NCBI GenBank assembly: GCA_965276765.1
Contig: OZ255627.1
Coordinates: 2,976,001-3,040,000 of the forward strand
DNA length: 64,000 bases
DNA from: G965276765 sp965276765
Lineage (GTDB): Bacteria > Actinomycetota > Acidimicrobiia > Acidimicrobiales > Palsa-688
Reading direction: 5' to 3'
Position 1 is the first letter of the stretch, and each line of letters begins with the position of its first letter. The position numbers were made by a program, and so were the translations under genes. Under the pieces are notes generated by a model that was not told the origin of the DNA, searched no databases, and saw only the letters and a list, made by a program, of their open reading frames with translations. Positions 10,579 to 19,577 of the stretch are shown here, piece after piece.

Positions 10579-13404
10579 ATGAGCATCTTCACCAAGGTCC
10601 TCCGAGCCGGTGAAGGCAAGAAGGTCCGCGCCCTGCAGTCCATCGTGCCCGACATCAACGCCTTGGAGGCGGAATACAAGAAGCTCTCCGATGACGCCCT
10701 GGCCCACAAGACCGTCGAGTTTCGGGAGCGGGTCGAGGCCGGCGAGGAGCTCAACGACGTGCTGGTGGAGGCATTCGCCGCGGTCAGAGAGGCGGCGGGG
10801 CGCACCATCGGCCAACGCCACTTCGATGTGCAGCTGATGGGCGGTGCGGCCCTGCACTTCGGCTGGATCGCCGAGATGAAGACCGGCGAGGGCAAGACCC
10901 TCGTCTCGACCCTGCCGGTCTATCTGAATGCTCTCGAGAACAAGGGCGTCCACCTGGTGACGACCAACGACTACCTGGTCAAGCGCGACGCCGAGTGGAT
11001 GGGGTCGGTCCACCGCTTCCTCGGCCTCACCGTCGGTCGGATATCACCCGAAGTCGACGACTGGCAGCTCAAGAAGGACGCCTACAACTCCGACGTCACG
11101 TACGGCACCAACACCGAGTTCGGCTTCGACTACCTCCGCGACAACATGGCCCGTTCCGTCGAGCACATGGTCCAACGCGGCCACAACTTCGGCATCGTCG
11201 ACGAGGTGGACTCGATCCTGATCGACGAGGCCAGGACCCCGCTGATCATCTCCGGGCCATCGAGCGAGTCGGCCCGGCTGTACTACCGCTTTGCAGGGGT
11301 GGCTCGCGGCCTCACGGCCGATGTCGACTACGAGGTCGACGAGGAGAAGCGAACGATCGCGCCGACCGAGGAGGGCATCGAGAAGGTCGAGAGGGCCCTC
11401 GGGATCAACAACCTCTACGACCTGGTGTCGTCCAACTACGTCCACCAACTGACCCAGGCCCTACGGGCCAAGGAGCTCTACAAGCGGGACAAGGACTACA
11501 TCATCGGCGACGGTGAGGTGAAGATCGTCGACGAGTTCACCGGCCGCGTCCTCGAGGGCCGGCGCTGGTCCGACGGGCTCCACCAGGCCGTCGAGGCCAA
11601 AGAGCGCGTCGAGATCAAGGAGGAGAACCACACCTGGGCGACGGTCACCCTCCAGAACTACTTCCGCCAGTACGAGAAGTTGGCCGGCATGACGGGGACG
11701 GCGGAGACCGAGGCGTCCGAGTTCGCCAGCACCTACGAGCTGCCGGTCGTACCCATCCCGACGAACCGAGAGATGGTCAGGGCCGACGAGGCCGACCTCA
11801 TCTACAAGTCGGAGCTCGCCAAGTTCGATGCGATCATCGATGACCTGATCGAGCGCAACGACCGGGGCCAGCCGGTCCTCGTCGGCACGGCCTCGGTCGC
11901 CAAGTCCGAGGTGCTCTCCTCCATGATGGAGAAGCGCGGCCTCCCCCATCACGTGCTCAACGCCAAGCAGCACGCCCGTGAAGCCCAGGTCGTCATCCAG
12001 GCCGGTCGGCTCGGTGCCATCACTGTGGCCACCAACATGGCCGGCCGCGGCGTCGACATCCTGCTCGGCGGCAACCCGGAGGGGCTCGCCGCCCAGGAAG
12101 CGGCGGCGAGCGGCATCGACCCCGAATCGGACGAGGGCCGCGCCCACTACGCGGAGTTGCTTGCCAAGTACGGGGAGGTCTGCAAGGCCGAGGGGGAACG
12201 GGTGAGGGAGCTCGGCGGCCTGTACGTCCTCGGATCCGAGCGTCACGAGTCGCGCCGCATCGACAACCAGCTCAGGGGCCGCTCGGGTCGGCAGGGGGAT
12301 CCGGGAGAGAGTCGGTTCTTCCTCTCCGTCGAGGACGAGCTGATGCGCCTCTTCGCCACCGGCGCCATGAACTGGGTGATGAGCAGGGCCCTCCCCGACG
12401 ACGTGCCTATCGACTCGAAGATGGTGTCCAAGTCGATCGAACGGGCCCAGAACACCGTCGAGGGCCGCAACGCCGAGATCCGCAAGGACGTCCTCAAGTA
12501 CGACGAGGTGATGAACGAGCAGCGCAAGGTCATCTACGCCAGGAGGATGCAGATCCTCGAGGGCGAGGACCTGCGGGCCCGCACCGTCGACGTGCTGTCC
12601 TCCGCTCTCGACAGCATCGTGGCGGCGCACACCGGTGCCGAGGACCGCGAGGACTGGAACATGGAGAGCCTCATCACCGAGGTCAGGCTCTACTACCCCA
12701 CGGAGCTTGCCGCCGACGACCTCGCCGGCCTCGAGACGACCGACGACATGTACGAGAAGCTGGCCGGCGAGGCCCTCGCCTACTACGACGACCGTGAAGC
12801 GAACATGCCGGGCGGCGAGGAGACCATGCGCACCCTCGAGCGCGAGGTCATGCTCCAGCTGATTGACCAGAAGTGGCGGGTCCACCTCTCGGAGATGGAT
12901 TACCTGCGGGAGGGAATCGGGCTGCGAGCCATGGGCCAGCAGGACCCTCTGGTGGCCTGGCAGCGAGACGGCTACGAGATGTTCGGCCAGCTGATGTCGA
13001 GCATCGACGACGACTACGTGAAGATCGTCATGCACGCCCAGGTCCGGGTCCTCGACGAGGCCGGCGAGGACGACGACGATCTCGAGGGGGCCACGTACCA
13101 GTCCTCGGACGACCCGGTGCAGGGCACCGGCGGCCTGCAGCGCACGCTCGCGGCCGGGCCGGCCCCGGGGGAAGAAGTCGTCTTCGCCTCCGACGAGCAG
13201 GCCGCCGGCCTGCCACTCGGACAGGTCCCTTCGGTGGCGGCTGATCACGGTGAAGGCGCTGGCGTCGCCGCGGCGGCGGCGGAGGCCGGTTTGCCCGACA
13301 TCGACCAGCCCGTCGTCAAGGACTCGGTCTGGGACCGGGTGGGTCGCAACGACGCGTGCCCCTGCGGGAGCGGCAAGAAGTTCAAGTTCTGCCACGGCCG
13401 ATAG
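10579..13404 (+). CDS. secA: Preprotein translocase ATPase SecA
   Basis: The motor that pushes unfolded preproteins through SecYEG at the inner face of the membrane. It is 941 residues long, normal for the family. Visible motifs are the nucleotide-binding GEGKT in MKTGEGKTLVSTLP, the DEAD-type box DEVDSILIDEAR, the second helicase lobe TNMAGRGVDILLGGN, the RGRSGRQGDPG motif VI and the C-terminal zinc motif CPCGSGKKFKFCH that binds phospholipid and SecB-type partners. A variable acidic linker precedes the zinc motif. The stop is two bases before the GTG of prfB. Confidence 0.98.
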   Translation: MSIFTKVLRAGEGKKVRALQSIVPDINALEAEYKKLSDDALAHKTVEFRERVEAGEELNDVLVEAFAAVREAAGRTIGQRHFDVQLMGGAALHFGWIAEMKTGEGKTLVSTLPVYLNALENKGVHLVTTNDYLVKRDAEWMGSVHRFLGLTVGRISPEVDDWQLKKDAYNSDVTYGTNTEFGFDYLRDNMARSVEHMVQRGHNFGIVDEVDSILIDEARTPLIISGPSSESARLYYRFAGVARGLTADVDYEVDEEKRTIAPTEEGIEKVERALGINNLYDLVSSNYVHQLTQALRAKELYKRDKDYIIGDGEVKIVDEFTGRVLEGRRWSDGLHQAVEAKERVEIKEENHTWATVTLQNYFRQYEKLAGMTGTAETEASEFASTYELPVVPIPTNREMVRADEADLIYKSELAKFDAIIDDLIERNDRGQPVLVGTASVAKSEVLSSMMEKRGLPHHVLNAKQHAREAQVVIQAGRLGAITVATNMAGRGVDILLGGNPEGLAAQEAAASGIDPESDEGRAHYAELLAKYGEVCKAEGERVRELGGLYVLGSERHESRRIDNQLRGRSGRQGDPGESRFFLSVEDELMRLFATGAMNWVMSRALPDDVPIDSKMVSKSIERAQNTVEGRNAEIRKDVLKYDEVMNEQRKVIYARRMQILEGEDLRARTVDVLSSALDSIVAAHTGAEDREDWNMESLITEVRLYYPTELAADDLAGLETTDDMYEKLAGEALAYYDDREANMPGGEETMRTLEREVMLQLIDQKWRVHLSEMDYLREGIGLRAMGQQDPLVAWQRDGYEMFGQLMSSIDDDYVKIVMHAQVRVLDEAGEDDDDLEGATYQSSDDPVQGTGGLQRTLAAGPAPGEEVVFASDEQAAGLPLGQVPSVAADHGEGAGVAAAAAEAGLPDIDQPVVKDSVWDRVGRNDACPCGSGKKFKFCHGR

Positions 13405-13405
13405 G

Positions 13406-14527
13406 GTGCGCGACTTCAGCGAGGAGCTCGGCGACGCCCGCCGCCGGCTGCGTGAGGCCGATGGCTACCTCGACGTGCCCGGGTTGCGCCGGCGTCTGAC
13501 CGAGCTCGAGGTCGAGGTCGGACGCCCCGATCTGTGGGACGACACCGACGTCGGCCAGAAGGTCAACCGGGAGTACGGGCAGGTCAGAGGGGACCTGGAC
13601 CTGGTCGACGGGCTGGCTTCGCGGGTCGAGGAGGCCGAGACGCTCTTCGAGCTCGGCCGCGAGGAGGGCGACGATTCCGTCGAGGGGGAGATCGCAGCCG
13701 GGATCGCCGCCGTCGGCGCCGAGCTTGATCGCCTCGAGCTGCGCTCGCTGTTCACCGGCGAGCTCGACGAGCGCGACGCCGTGTGCGAGATCCACGCCAA
13801 GGATGGGGGCACCGACGCCCAGGACTGGGCCGAGATGCTGCTGCGCATGTACAGCCGATGGGCCGAGTCACGGGGCTTCGATCTCGAGGTCGACGAGGTC
13901 AGCGCCGGCCAGGAGGCCGGCATCCTTTCGGCCACCTTCATCGTCAAGGGACGCTACGCGAGCGGCCTGTTGACATCGGAGCGGGGCATGCACCGGTTGG
14001 TGCGGATCTCGCCGTTCGATTCGCAGGCCAGGAGGCAGACGAGCTTCGCTTCCTTCAGCGCCGTGCCGTGGCTCGAGGAGCTGTCGGGCGACGTCGAGAT
14101 CGACGACAAGGACCTGCGGGTCGACACGTACCGGTCGTCGGGCGCCGGCGGCCAGCACGTCAACGTGACCGACTCCGCCGTGCGCCTCACTCACCTGCCG
14201 ACGGGGACGGTCGTCGCCGTGCAGAACGAGCGCAGCCAGCACCAGAACAAGGCCAAGGCCATGCAGATCCTGGCGGCCAAGCTCGCCGAGCTGGCCCGCG
14301 GCGAGCGGGCCGCCGAGCTCGATGCCATGGCCGGCCCCAAGGCCCAGATCGGGTGGGGCGCCCAGATCCGCTCCTACGTCCTTGCGCCGTACCAGCAGGT
14401 CAAGGACCTGCGTACCGAGTACGAGACGGGCAACGTAAGCGCCGTGCTCGACGGCGACCTCGACCCGTTCATGGAGGCTTATCTCCGCTGGCGGAGGGGC
14501 CGTCAGGCCGTGGCCGGCGGGTCCTGA
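13406..14527 (+). CDS. prfB: Peptide chain release factor 2
   Basis: Recognises UGA and UAA stop codons and triggers peptide release on the ribosome. Translated from the GTG at 13406 it gives 373 residues. The stop-codon-recognition tripeptide SPF is at residues 202-204 and the catalytic GGQ at 248-250 (SSGAGGQHVNVTDSA). The frame is continuous from the start, so there is no programmed frameshift of the E. coli type. It is immediately downstream of secA and followed by ftsE, an order common in actinobacteria. Confidence 0.96.
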   Translation: MRDFSEELGDARRRLREADGYLDVPGLRRRLTELEVEVGRPDLWDDTDVGQKVNREYGQVRGDLDLVDGLASRVEEAETLFELGREEGDDSVEGEIAAGIAAVGAELDRLELRSLFTGELDERDAVCEIHAKDGGTDAQDWAEMLLRMYSRWAESRGFDLEVDEVSAGQEAGILSATFIVKGRYASGLLTSERGMHRLVRISPFDSQARRQTSFASFSAVPWLEELSGDVEIDDKDLRVDTYRSSGAGGQHVNVTDSAVRLTHLPTGTVVAVQNERSQHQNKAKAMQILAAKLAELARGERAAELDAMAGPKAQIGWGAQIRSYVLAPYQQVKDLRTEYETGNVSAVLDGDLDPFMEAYLRWRRGRQAVAGGS

Positions 14528-14626
14528 GGGTCGGTTCTGCGGGTCCTCACGAGCCCTGGCCCCACCGGGTCGCCGGATTTCGCTAACATATCCGGCCGTG
14601 CGAGGGCGGCGCACCACCTGACCTTT

Positions 14627-15313
14627 ATGATCAAACTCGACAACGTCACCAAGGCATACAAGGGCACCACCGTCGCGCTGCGCGACGTGTGTGTCGACAT
14701 CCAAAAGGGCGAGTTCGTTTTCCTCGTCGGGCCTTCCGGCTCTGGGAAGTCGACATTCCTCCGCCTCGTCACCAAAGAGGAGCTTGCCGACGACGGCAGC
14801 GTCTGGGTGGCCGGCAAGGAGGTCGGGACCCTCTCGTCGTTCAAGGTCCCCTATCTGCGCCGCAACATCGGCTGCGTGTTCCAGGACTTCCGCCTCCTGC
14901 CGACCAAGAACGTCTACGAGAACGTGGCGTTCGCGCTCGAGGTCATCGGCCGACCCCACAGCGTGGTGCGGACCCAGGTGCCGCAGATCCTCGATCTTGT
15001 CGGCCTTGGCCGCAAGCTCAAGAACCTGCCCCACGAGCTTTCGGGAGGGGAGCAGCAGCGCGTGGCGATCGCCAGGGCCTTCGTCAACCGGCCGCTCATC
15101 CTGCTGGCCGACGAGCCCACAGGCAACCTCGACCCCGGCACGACCGCAGGGATCATGCGACTGCTCGACCGGATCAACAGGACGGGGACCACGGTGCTGA
15201 TGGCGACCCACGACAACGGGATCGTCGACTCCATGCGGCGCCGGGTCATCGAGCTCGACCGGGGCTCGGTGATCCGCGACCAGGACCGCGGCGTCTACGG
15301 CATGGGGGCCTGA
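14627..15313 (+). CDS. ftsE: Cell division ATP-binding protein FtsE
   Basis: ABC ATPase partner of FtsX, which couples ATP hydrolysis to activation of periplasmic or extracellular peptidoglycan hydrolases during division. It has 228 residues with Walker A GPSGSGKST, signature LSGGEQQRVAIARA, Walker B LLADEPTGNLD and the H-loop MATHD. The prfB-ftsE gap of 99 bases may hold a promoter. The ftsX gene starts four bases after its stop, so the pair is co-translated. Confidence 0.97.
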   Translation: MIKLDNVTKAYKGTTVALRDVCVDIQKGEFVFLVGPSGSGKSTFLRLVTKEELADDGSVWVAGKEVGTLSSFKVPYLRRNIGCVFQDFRLLPTKNVYENVAFALEVIGRPHSVVRTQVPQILDLVGLGRKLKNLPHELSGGEQQRVAIARAFVNRPLILLADEPTGNLDPGTTAGIMRLLDRINRTGTTVLMATHDNGIVDSMRRRVIELDRGSVIRDQDRGVYGMGA

Positions 15314-15317
15314 GGTC

Positions 15318-16208
15318 GTGCCGCTCTCTTCCCGGTATCTGCTACGCGAGACCGGCGGAAACCTGCGCCGCAACCTGGTCATGACCATTGCCGCCATCGT
15401 GACCATGGTCGTGTCGCTCGCCGCCCTCGGCGGCGTGCTGATCATGCGCGAGGCCATCAACAAACAGTCGATCGAGTGGCGCGGTGGCGTCCAGCTCTCC
15501 GTCTTCCTCGTCCCCGGGGTGAGCAACAGCGAGGTCAAAGCCATCGGCCAGCAGCTTGCGACCACGCCGGGGGTCAAGAGCTACCACTACGTCGATAGTC
15601 CCGATGCGCTCAAGGAGTTCAGGACGATCTTCGGGGCCAACAAGCCGTATCTGCAGGTCATGACCCTGTCAAGGATCCCGACGTCGTGGCGCGTGGTGCC
15701 GACCCGCTCGGAGAACGTCTCCCAGCTCGGTGCGGTCTTCAAGAAACAGCCTGGCGTGTTGAACGTCACCTACGCCAAGGCCCAGATCGACGCCCTCCAA
15801 AACCGGTTCAGGGTCCTCAAGTACATCGCCGTCTTCCTCGCCGTCGGCGTCATGGTCGGGGCCATCGCCCTCATCGTCAACACCATCCAGCTGGCCATCT
15901 TTGCCCGAAGACGCGAGGTGGCGGTCATGAAGCTGGTGGGGGCCACCAACTGGTTCATCCGCATCCCGTTCATGCTCGAGGGTCTCGTCCACGGCATCGT
16001 CGGGGCCGGGATCGCCTTCGTGGCCGTCTACTTCGCGCGCGACACCATCGCCTCGTTCGTCGGCAACGACTCGCTCGTCAACACCAACAGCCCGCTGTAT
16101 GTCACTCCCCACGATGCCATCATGACCGGGATCCTCATCCTGGTCGTCGGCGCCGTGGTGGGCGTGCTCGGCTCGGCCTTCGCCGTTCGCCGTTTCCTCC
16201 AGGTCTGA
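15318..16208 (+). CDS. ftsX: Cell division membrane protein FtsX
   Basis: Permease-like partner of FtsE with 296 residues from a GTG start. An N-terminal membrane helix (NLVMTIAAIVTMVVSLAALGG) is followed by a large extracytoplasmic domain and three more membrane segments (YIAVFLAVGVMVGAIALIVN, EGLVHGIVGAGIAFVAVYF, and the last from MTGILILVVGAVVGVLG). This 1+3 layout is typical of FtsX. The smpB gene that often follows ftsX in actinobacteria is not present; the next gene is convergent. Confidence 0.96.
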   Translation: MPLSSRYLLRETGGNLRRNLVMTIAAIVTMVVSLAALGGVLIMREAINKQSIEWRGGVQLSVFLVPGVSNSEVKAIGQQLATTPGVKSYHYVDSPDALKEFRTIFGANKPYLQVMTLSRIPTSWRVVPTRSENVSQLGAVFKKQPGVLNVTYAKAQIDALQNRFRVLKYIAVFLAVGVMVGAIALIVNTIQLAIFARRREVAVMKLVGATNWFIRIPFMLEGLVHGIVGAGIAFVAVYFARDTIASFVGNDSLVNTNSPLYVTPHDAIMTGILILVVGAVVGVLGSAFAVRRFLQV

Positions 16209-16254
16209 GGGCCTGCTATCTCTTCGCGGTCCCTGAGGCGGCGAGTCGGGCCGA

Positions 16255-16662
16255 TCAGTCCTGGGCCGTGTTGATCATGGCCGTGGCGGCGGACTCGAAG
16301 TAGCCGAGCATCTGGGTCTCATCCATCGGGCCGAGACCGCCGGCGCGCACGGCGGCGGCCATGTGGCGCATCCAGGCGTCGCGCTCGGCCGTACCGACCG
16401 CGAAAGGAGCGTGGCGCATCCGTAGCCTCGGGTGACCACGCTCGTCGCTGTAGGTCCTCGGGCCGCCCCAGAACTGCACGAGAAATCCGCACAGGTGTCG
16501 CCGGGACTGCTCGAGGGCGTCGGCATCGTCGGGGTAGAGCGGCCGCAGCACGGGGTCGGTGGCGACGGCGTCGTAAAACCGTCGGGTCAGGCGGTCGAAG
16601 AACTCGTCTCCTCCCACCCGCTCGTACATCGTCGAAGCGGCCACCGGCCCAGCATGGTGCAT
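16255..16662 (-). CDS. glbO: Truncated haemoglobin, group II (trHbO-like)
   Basis: Small haem protein for O2/NO binding, probably protecting respiration. It has the 2-on-2 globin pattern: YERVGGDEFFDRLTRRFYD with the B10 Tyr, LYPDD, a Trp-rich CD/E segment (VQFWGGPRTYSDERGHPRLRMRH) with the proximal His in RMRHAPF, and the G8 Trp in DAWMRHM. This Trp-G8 and the WGGP segment are features of group II. The start at 16662 gives 135 residues; a Met at 16629 (MYERVGG) would give 124. It is transcribed divergently from the Nudix gene. Confidence 0.9.
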   Translation of the reverse strand: MHHAGPVAASTMYERVGGDEFFDRLTRRFYDAVATDPVLRPLYPDDADALEQSRRHLCGFLVQFWGGPRTYSDERGHPRLRMRHAPFAVGTAERDAWMRHMAAAVRAGGLGPMDETQMLGYFESAATAMINTAQD

Positions 16663-16724
16663 GGGCCGACGTAGCGGGCCCTTGTGCGGACGAGTCGACG
16701 GGAACGCCCCCACCTTGGTAGTCC

Positions 16725-17564
16725 ATGGGGGTGACCTTCCTCGCCCTCAACCAACCGCCGGCCGCGAACGACGGACCGGTCCTTTGGTATCTGGTGCGAA
16801 GCGGTGAGGTCCTGACCGTCGGGCCCGCAACCCCGCCGACGGGCCCGGCGCCGGTCGATGACAAGGTCCCTTCGACGATTGCTGGACCGGCCGACGCCGA
16901 CACCGAGCCGCTCTTTGTCGGGACGCTCGACGGGACGGACTGCTGGGCCGCCGGCGTTGCCGAAGGCACCGAGGCGCCCGACGGTGGACGGTGGGAGTCG
17001 CTCCGGGCCATGGGGGCCTCCCTTGCGGTCCCGGCGTGGAACGCCGCAGGCCGGGCCGTCCACCTGGTCGACTGGGCCAGGACCTCCCGCTTCTGCGGGC
17101 GCGACGGCACGGCGACCGTGCCGTCAGCGGGGGAGCGTGCCATGCGCTGCCCGGCATGCGGTCTGCGGGCCTATCCGCGCGTCGCCCCGGCCGTGATCGT
17201 CCTCGTTCATCGCCCCGGCGAGGTCCTGCTGGCTCGCAACGGCGGCTTCGGAGGACGGATGTTCTCCGTGCTCGCCGGTTTCGTCGAGCCGGGGGAGACC
17301 CTCGAGGACACCGTGCATCGGGAGATCGCCGAGGAGGTGGGGGTGCGGTTGCACCCTCCGATCTATGCGGCCAGTCAGCCCTGGCCGTTTCCTCACTCGC
17401 TCATGGTCGGTTTCACCGCCGAGTGGGCCGGCGGCGAGATCCAGGTCGACGGCGACGAGATCGTCGAAGCCGCCTGGTACGCGCCCGAGCGTCTTCCCGA
17501 GCTCCCACCCCGCCTGAGCATTGCCCGCCGGCTGATCGACGCATGGCTGGCGGCCCGGCCGTAG
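16725..17564 (+). CDS. nudC: NudC-like NAD(H) pyrophosphatase (Nudix hydrolase)
   Basis: Hydrolyses NAD(H) or the NAD cap of RNA to NMN and AMP. It has 279 residues: an N-terminal NudC-like domain, a zinc-ribbon segment, the Nudix box GFVEPGETLEDTVHREIAEEVGV and the family signature SQPWPFPHSLMVGF that distinguishes NudC-type enzymes. The zinc ribbon reads FCGRDG then CPACG: the second Cys of the first pair is an Asp, so only three Cys ligands remain. Apart from that change the protein looks complete. Confidence 0.92.
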   Translation: MGVTFLALNQPPAANDGPVLWYLVRSGEVLTVGPATPPTGPAPVDDKVPSTIAGPADADTEPLFVGTLDGTDCWAAGVAEGTEAPDGGRWESLRAMGASLAVPAWNAAGRAVHLVDWARTSRFCGRDGTATVPSAGERAMRCPACGLRAYPRVAPAVIVLVHRPGEVLLARNGGFGGRMFSVLAGFVEPGETLEDTVHREIAEEVGVRLHPPIYAASQPWPFPHSLMVGFTAEWAGGEIQVDGDEIVEAAWYAPERLPELPPRLSIARRLIDAWLAARP

Positions 17565-17805
17565 GGCGACGGCCCGGTTCGCTGGCTGCCGGCGGCCAAT
17601 TGCTACTTTCGGGGGCGGCACGAGTGGGGGCGCCGGGGTGGCCGGTGGCGTCCCGGTGGGCATGCGGCCAGGGAGGAGGGGGCGTCGTCGTCCTTTGGTC
17701 GTCGGGCGCCGACCCCGCACAGCGAGGCGCCGTGCGTACACTCGCTGCGGTGAATTCGGGCTGTGCTCCGGTCGGGTGGCGGGCCGGCTTGTGCCCCGGC
17801 GGCTC

Positions 17806-18171
17806 GTGAGCCGCGACGGGAGGCCCGACCGGGCCAGGTGGCCCCTTCTCCTCCTCGCCGCCGGTGTGCTCACGGTCGCCGGTGCGGCGTGCGGGTCTTC
17901 CGGGACGTCACCGGCGGCGCTCGCCCGCCAGCACGCCTTTCTTGCCCAGGTCCACGACGAGGTGCCGGCGATCAACCAGGTCCGAAGCGACCCCGGCCTC
18001 GTCAGGCTCGGCTCTGCGGTCTGCTCTGACTTCTCCTCCGGGGTGTCGTTTCAGGCGCTCGCCGATCGCATCTCCCTACAGGACGGCAACCTGCCGACAT
18101 CGGACCTCGGCACCGTCATCACCGCCGCCGCCGAGCACCTTTGCCCTTCCTACCGCTCCCAGGTCGGCTGA
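17806..18171 (+). CDS. DUF732-like lipoprotein
   Basis: A 121-residue secreted protein from the GTG at 17806. A positively charged start is followed by a hydrophobic helix (WPLLLLAAGVLTVAGAAC), so the Cys is a probable lipidation site, although the lipobox GAAC is weak at position -3. The mature part has two further Cys (LGSAVCSDF and AAEHLCPSY) likely to form a disulfide, in the pattern of DUF732 proteins common in actinobacteria. Function is unknown. A longer reading frame upstream is Arg-rich and unlikely to be translated. Confidence 0.65.
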   Translation: MSRDGRPDRARWPLLLLAAGVLTVAGAACGSSGTSPAALARQHAFLAQVHDEVPAINQVRSDPGLVRLGSAVCSDFSSGVSFQALADRISLQDGNLPTSDLGTVITAAAEHLCPSYRSQVG

Positions 18172-18230
18172 GCGACCGCGTCCGCGGCCGGGCCGCACGG
18201 CCCGGTGCTTGCCAGACTCGACGCGGCCGC

Positions 18231-19577
18231 TCACCCCGGCCACGGGGAGAGGAAGGTCAGCACCCGTTGGCCGATGGAAAGATGGGAACCGGGGGGAACG
18301 TCGACGGGTGTGTAGGGCTCGAGTCGAGTCCAGTCGTCTCGGCCCGGCACCACCACGAACGTTCCGGCCGCCGATCCCCTGTCGACCGCCCTGAGCGTCC
18401 AGTCGTGGAGGCGCAACTCGGTGTGGGCGGGGGCAAGCAGGGCGTGGTCGCTGCGCAGGGTCAGACCGGCGAGATTTCCGCCACTGACGGTGTGATCGAC
18501 GGCCGGGTCGGCGCCGACCAACAGATCGTGGGCGACCCGGTACACGGCGCCGTCGTCGGCGAGGAGCAGGCCGAGCGTCGGCCTCGGTCCGGTGACCGGG
18601 GGCCGGCCCGGGGCGATCGGCAGTCGGCAGCGGGCGCACGTCGAGCTGGATGGATGGTTGAAATGGCCTCGCTCGCAGCGGATCCCGTCCACGTCGGGCC
18701 GGCCGGGCGGCGCCGGTAGGAGGCCGGCGGGCAGTGGTGGCCGGGTGGTGGCCTGCGGCCGGCGCAGGTCGACGATTCGGCCGGGATCCGCCGTTGGCGC
18801 GTTCGGCCCCGGGACGGGAGCGAACATCGAGGTCGGGTGGGCGGCTGCGAGTGGAGGGGACTGCGCCGGTCCGGTTCTCGCCGCAGTCCCGGCCGGCACC
18901 TGTCCGGTTCCCGCCAGCGCCGGGCCTGCCCCTGCCGGCGAGGCTGTCCCCGGGCCGGACGCAGTGCCAGCGCCCGGCGTCGCCTCTGGGCCCGGCACTG
19001 ACTCCGGAGCCGGCACTGTGCCCGAGGCCGGGACTGTGCCCGGAGCCGGGACTGCGCCCGGAGCCGGTTCCGCCTCTGGAGCAAGTGCTGCGCCCGGCGG
19101 TGCTTGTGCGGCACCCGGTCGGGGCAGGATGATCACGCCGCCGCCGGGAACCATCCCTGCGTTCAGGTCATACGGCGAGTCCACGACCAGGCGCGGTGAC
19201 GGGCTGCCCGCCGGTCCGATGCTGAACGCCGGTTGGGGCGCAACCGTGGCTCGCAGCCAACCCGGGTCGGGGGTCGGGGCCAGCCACCGAGTCCCGTCCC
19301 AGGCGAGGACCGGACCGTGGAGCAGGGCGACCCAAGCGGCCCCGTCGGGTCCGACCACCGCGAAGGGGGCGCCAGGCTCGGGGTCGTGGGTGGTCAGGAT
19401 GCCGGCGACGTGGTCGACGACCTGGCGCCCGCTGCTCGGAGAAGCGGCGACGTTGCTGGCCGACCGCTGCAGGAACGACAGGAGGTCGGCCGAAACCCCC
19501 GGTCCGGCCCAGACCGTCAGTTCCCCGAAGCGGATCACGGTCCCCGGCCCGGGGAGCACCTCGACGCGGGCGCTCAT
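18231..19577 (-). CDS. FHA-domain protein with Pro/Ala-rich linker and zinc-ribbon
   Basis: A 448-residue protein starting at ATG 19577, which overlaps the stop of the upstream pseudokinase (ATGA), so the two are made together. An N-terminal globular region (1-150) of unknown fold is followed by an Ala/Pro/Gly repeat linker (about 153-240, units such as PAPGTVPA), then a small Cys cluster (Cys301, Cys314, Cys317) and a C-terminal forkhead-associated domain (about 335-445). The FHA core keeps DRGSAAGTFVV and the final L-S-I-G-Q strand, but the phosphothreonine-binding Ser-x-x-His is read as RSDH, so phosphopeptide binding may be modified. Confidence 0.7.
   Translation of the reverse strand: MSARVEVLPGPGTVIRFGELTVWAGPGVSADLLSFLQRSASNVAASPSSGRQVVDHVAGILTTHDPEPGAPFAVVGPDGAAWVALLHGPVLAWDGTRWLAPTPDPGWLRATVAPQPAFSIGPAGSPSPRLVVDSPYDLNAGMVPGGGVIILPRPGAAQAPPGAALAPEAEPAPGAVPAPGTVPASGTVPAPESVPGPEATPGAGTASGPGTASPAGAGPALAGTGQVPAGTAARTGPAQSPPLAAAHPTSMFAPVPGPNAPTADPGRIVDLRRPQATTRPPLPAGLLPAPPGRPDVDGIRCERGHFNHPSSSTCARCRLPIAPGRPPVTGPRPTLGLLLADDGAVYRVAHDLLVGADPAVDHTVSGGNLAGLTLRSDHALLAPAHTELRLHDWTLRAVDRGSAAGTFVVVPGRDDWTRLEPYTPVDVPPGSHLSIGQRVLTFLSPWPG

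Noticed and set aside
11461..13395. 644-codon frame antisense to secA
   Set aside because: Wholly inside secA with no recognisable domain.
13406..13490. Programmed frameshift in prfB
   Set aside because: The reading frame is continuous from the GTG; no internal in-frame TGA is present.
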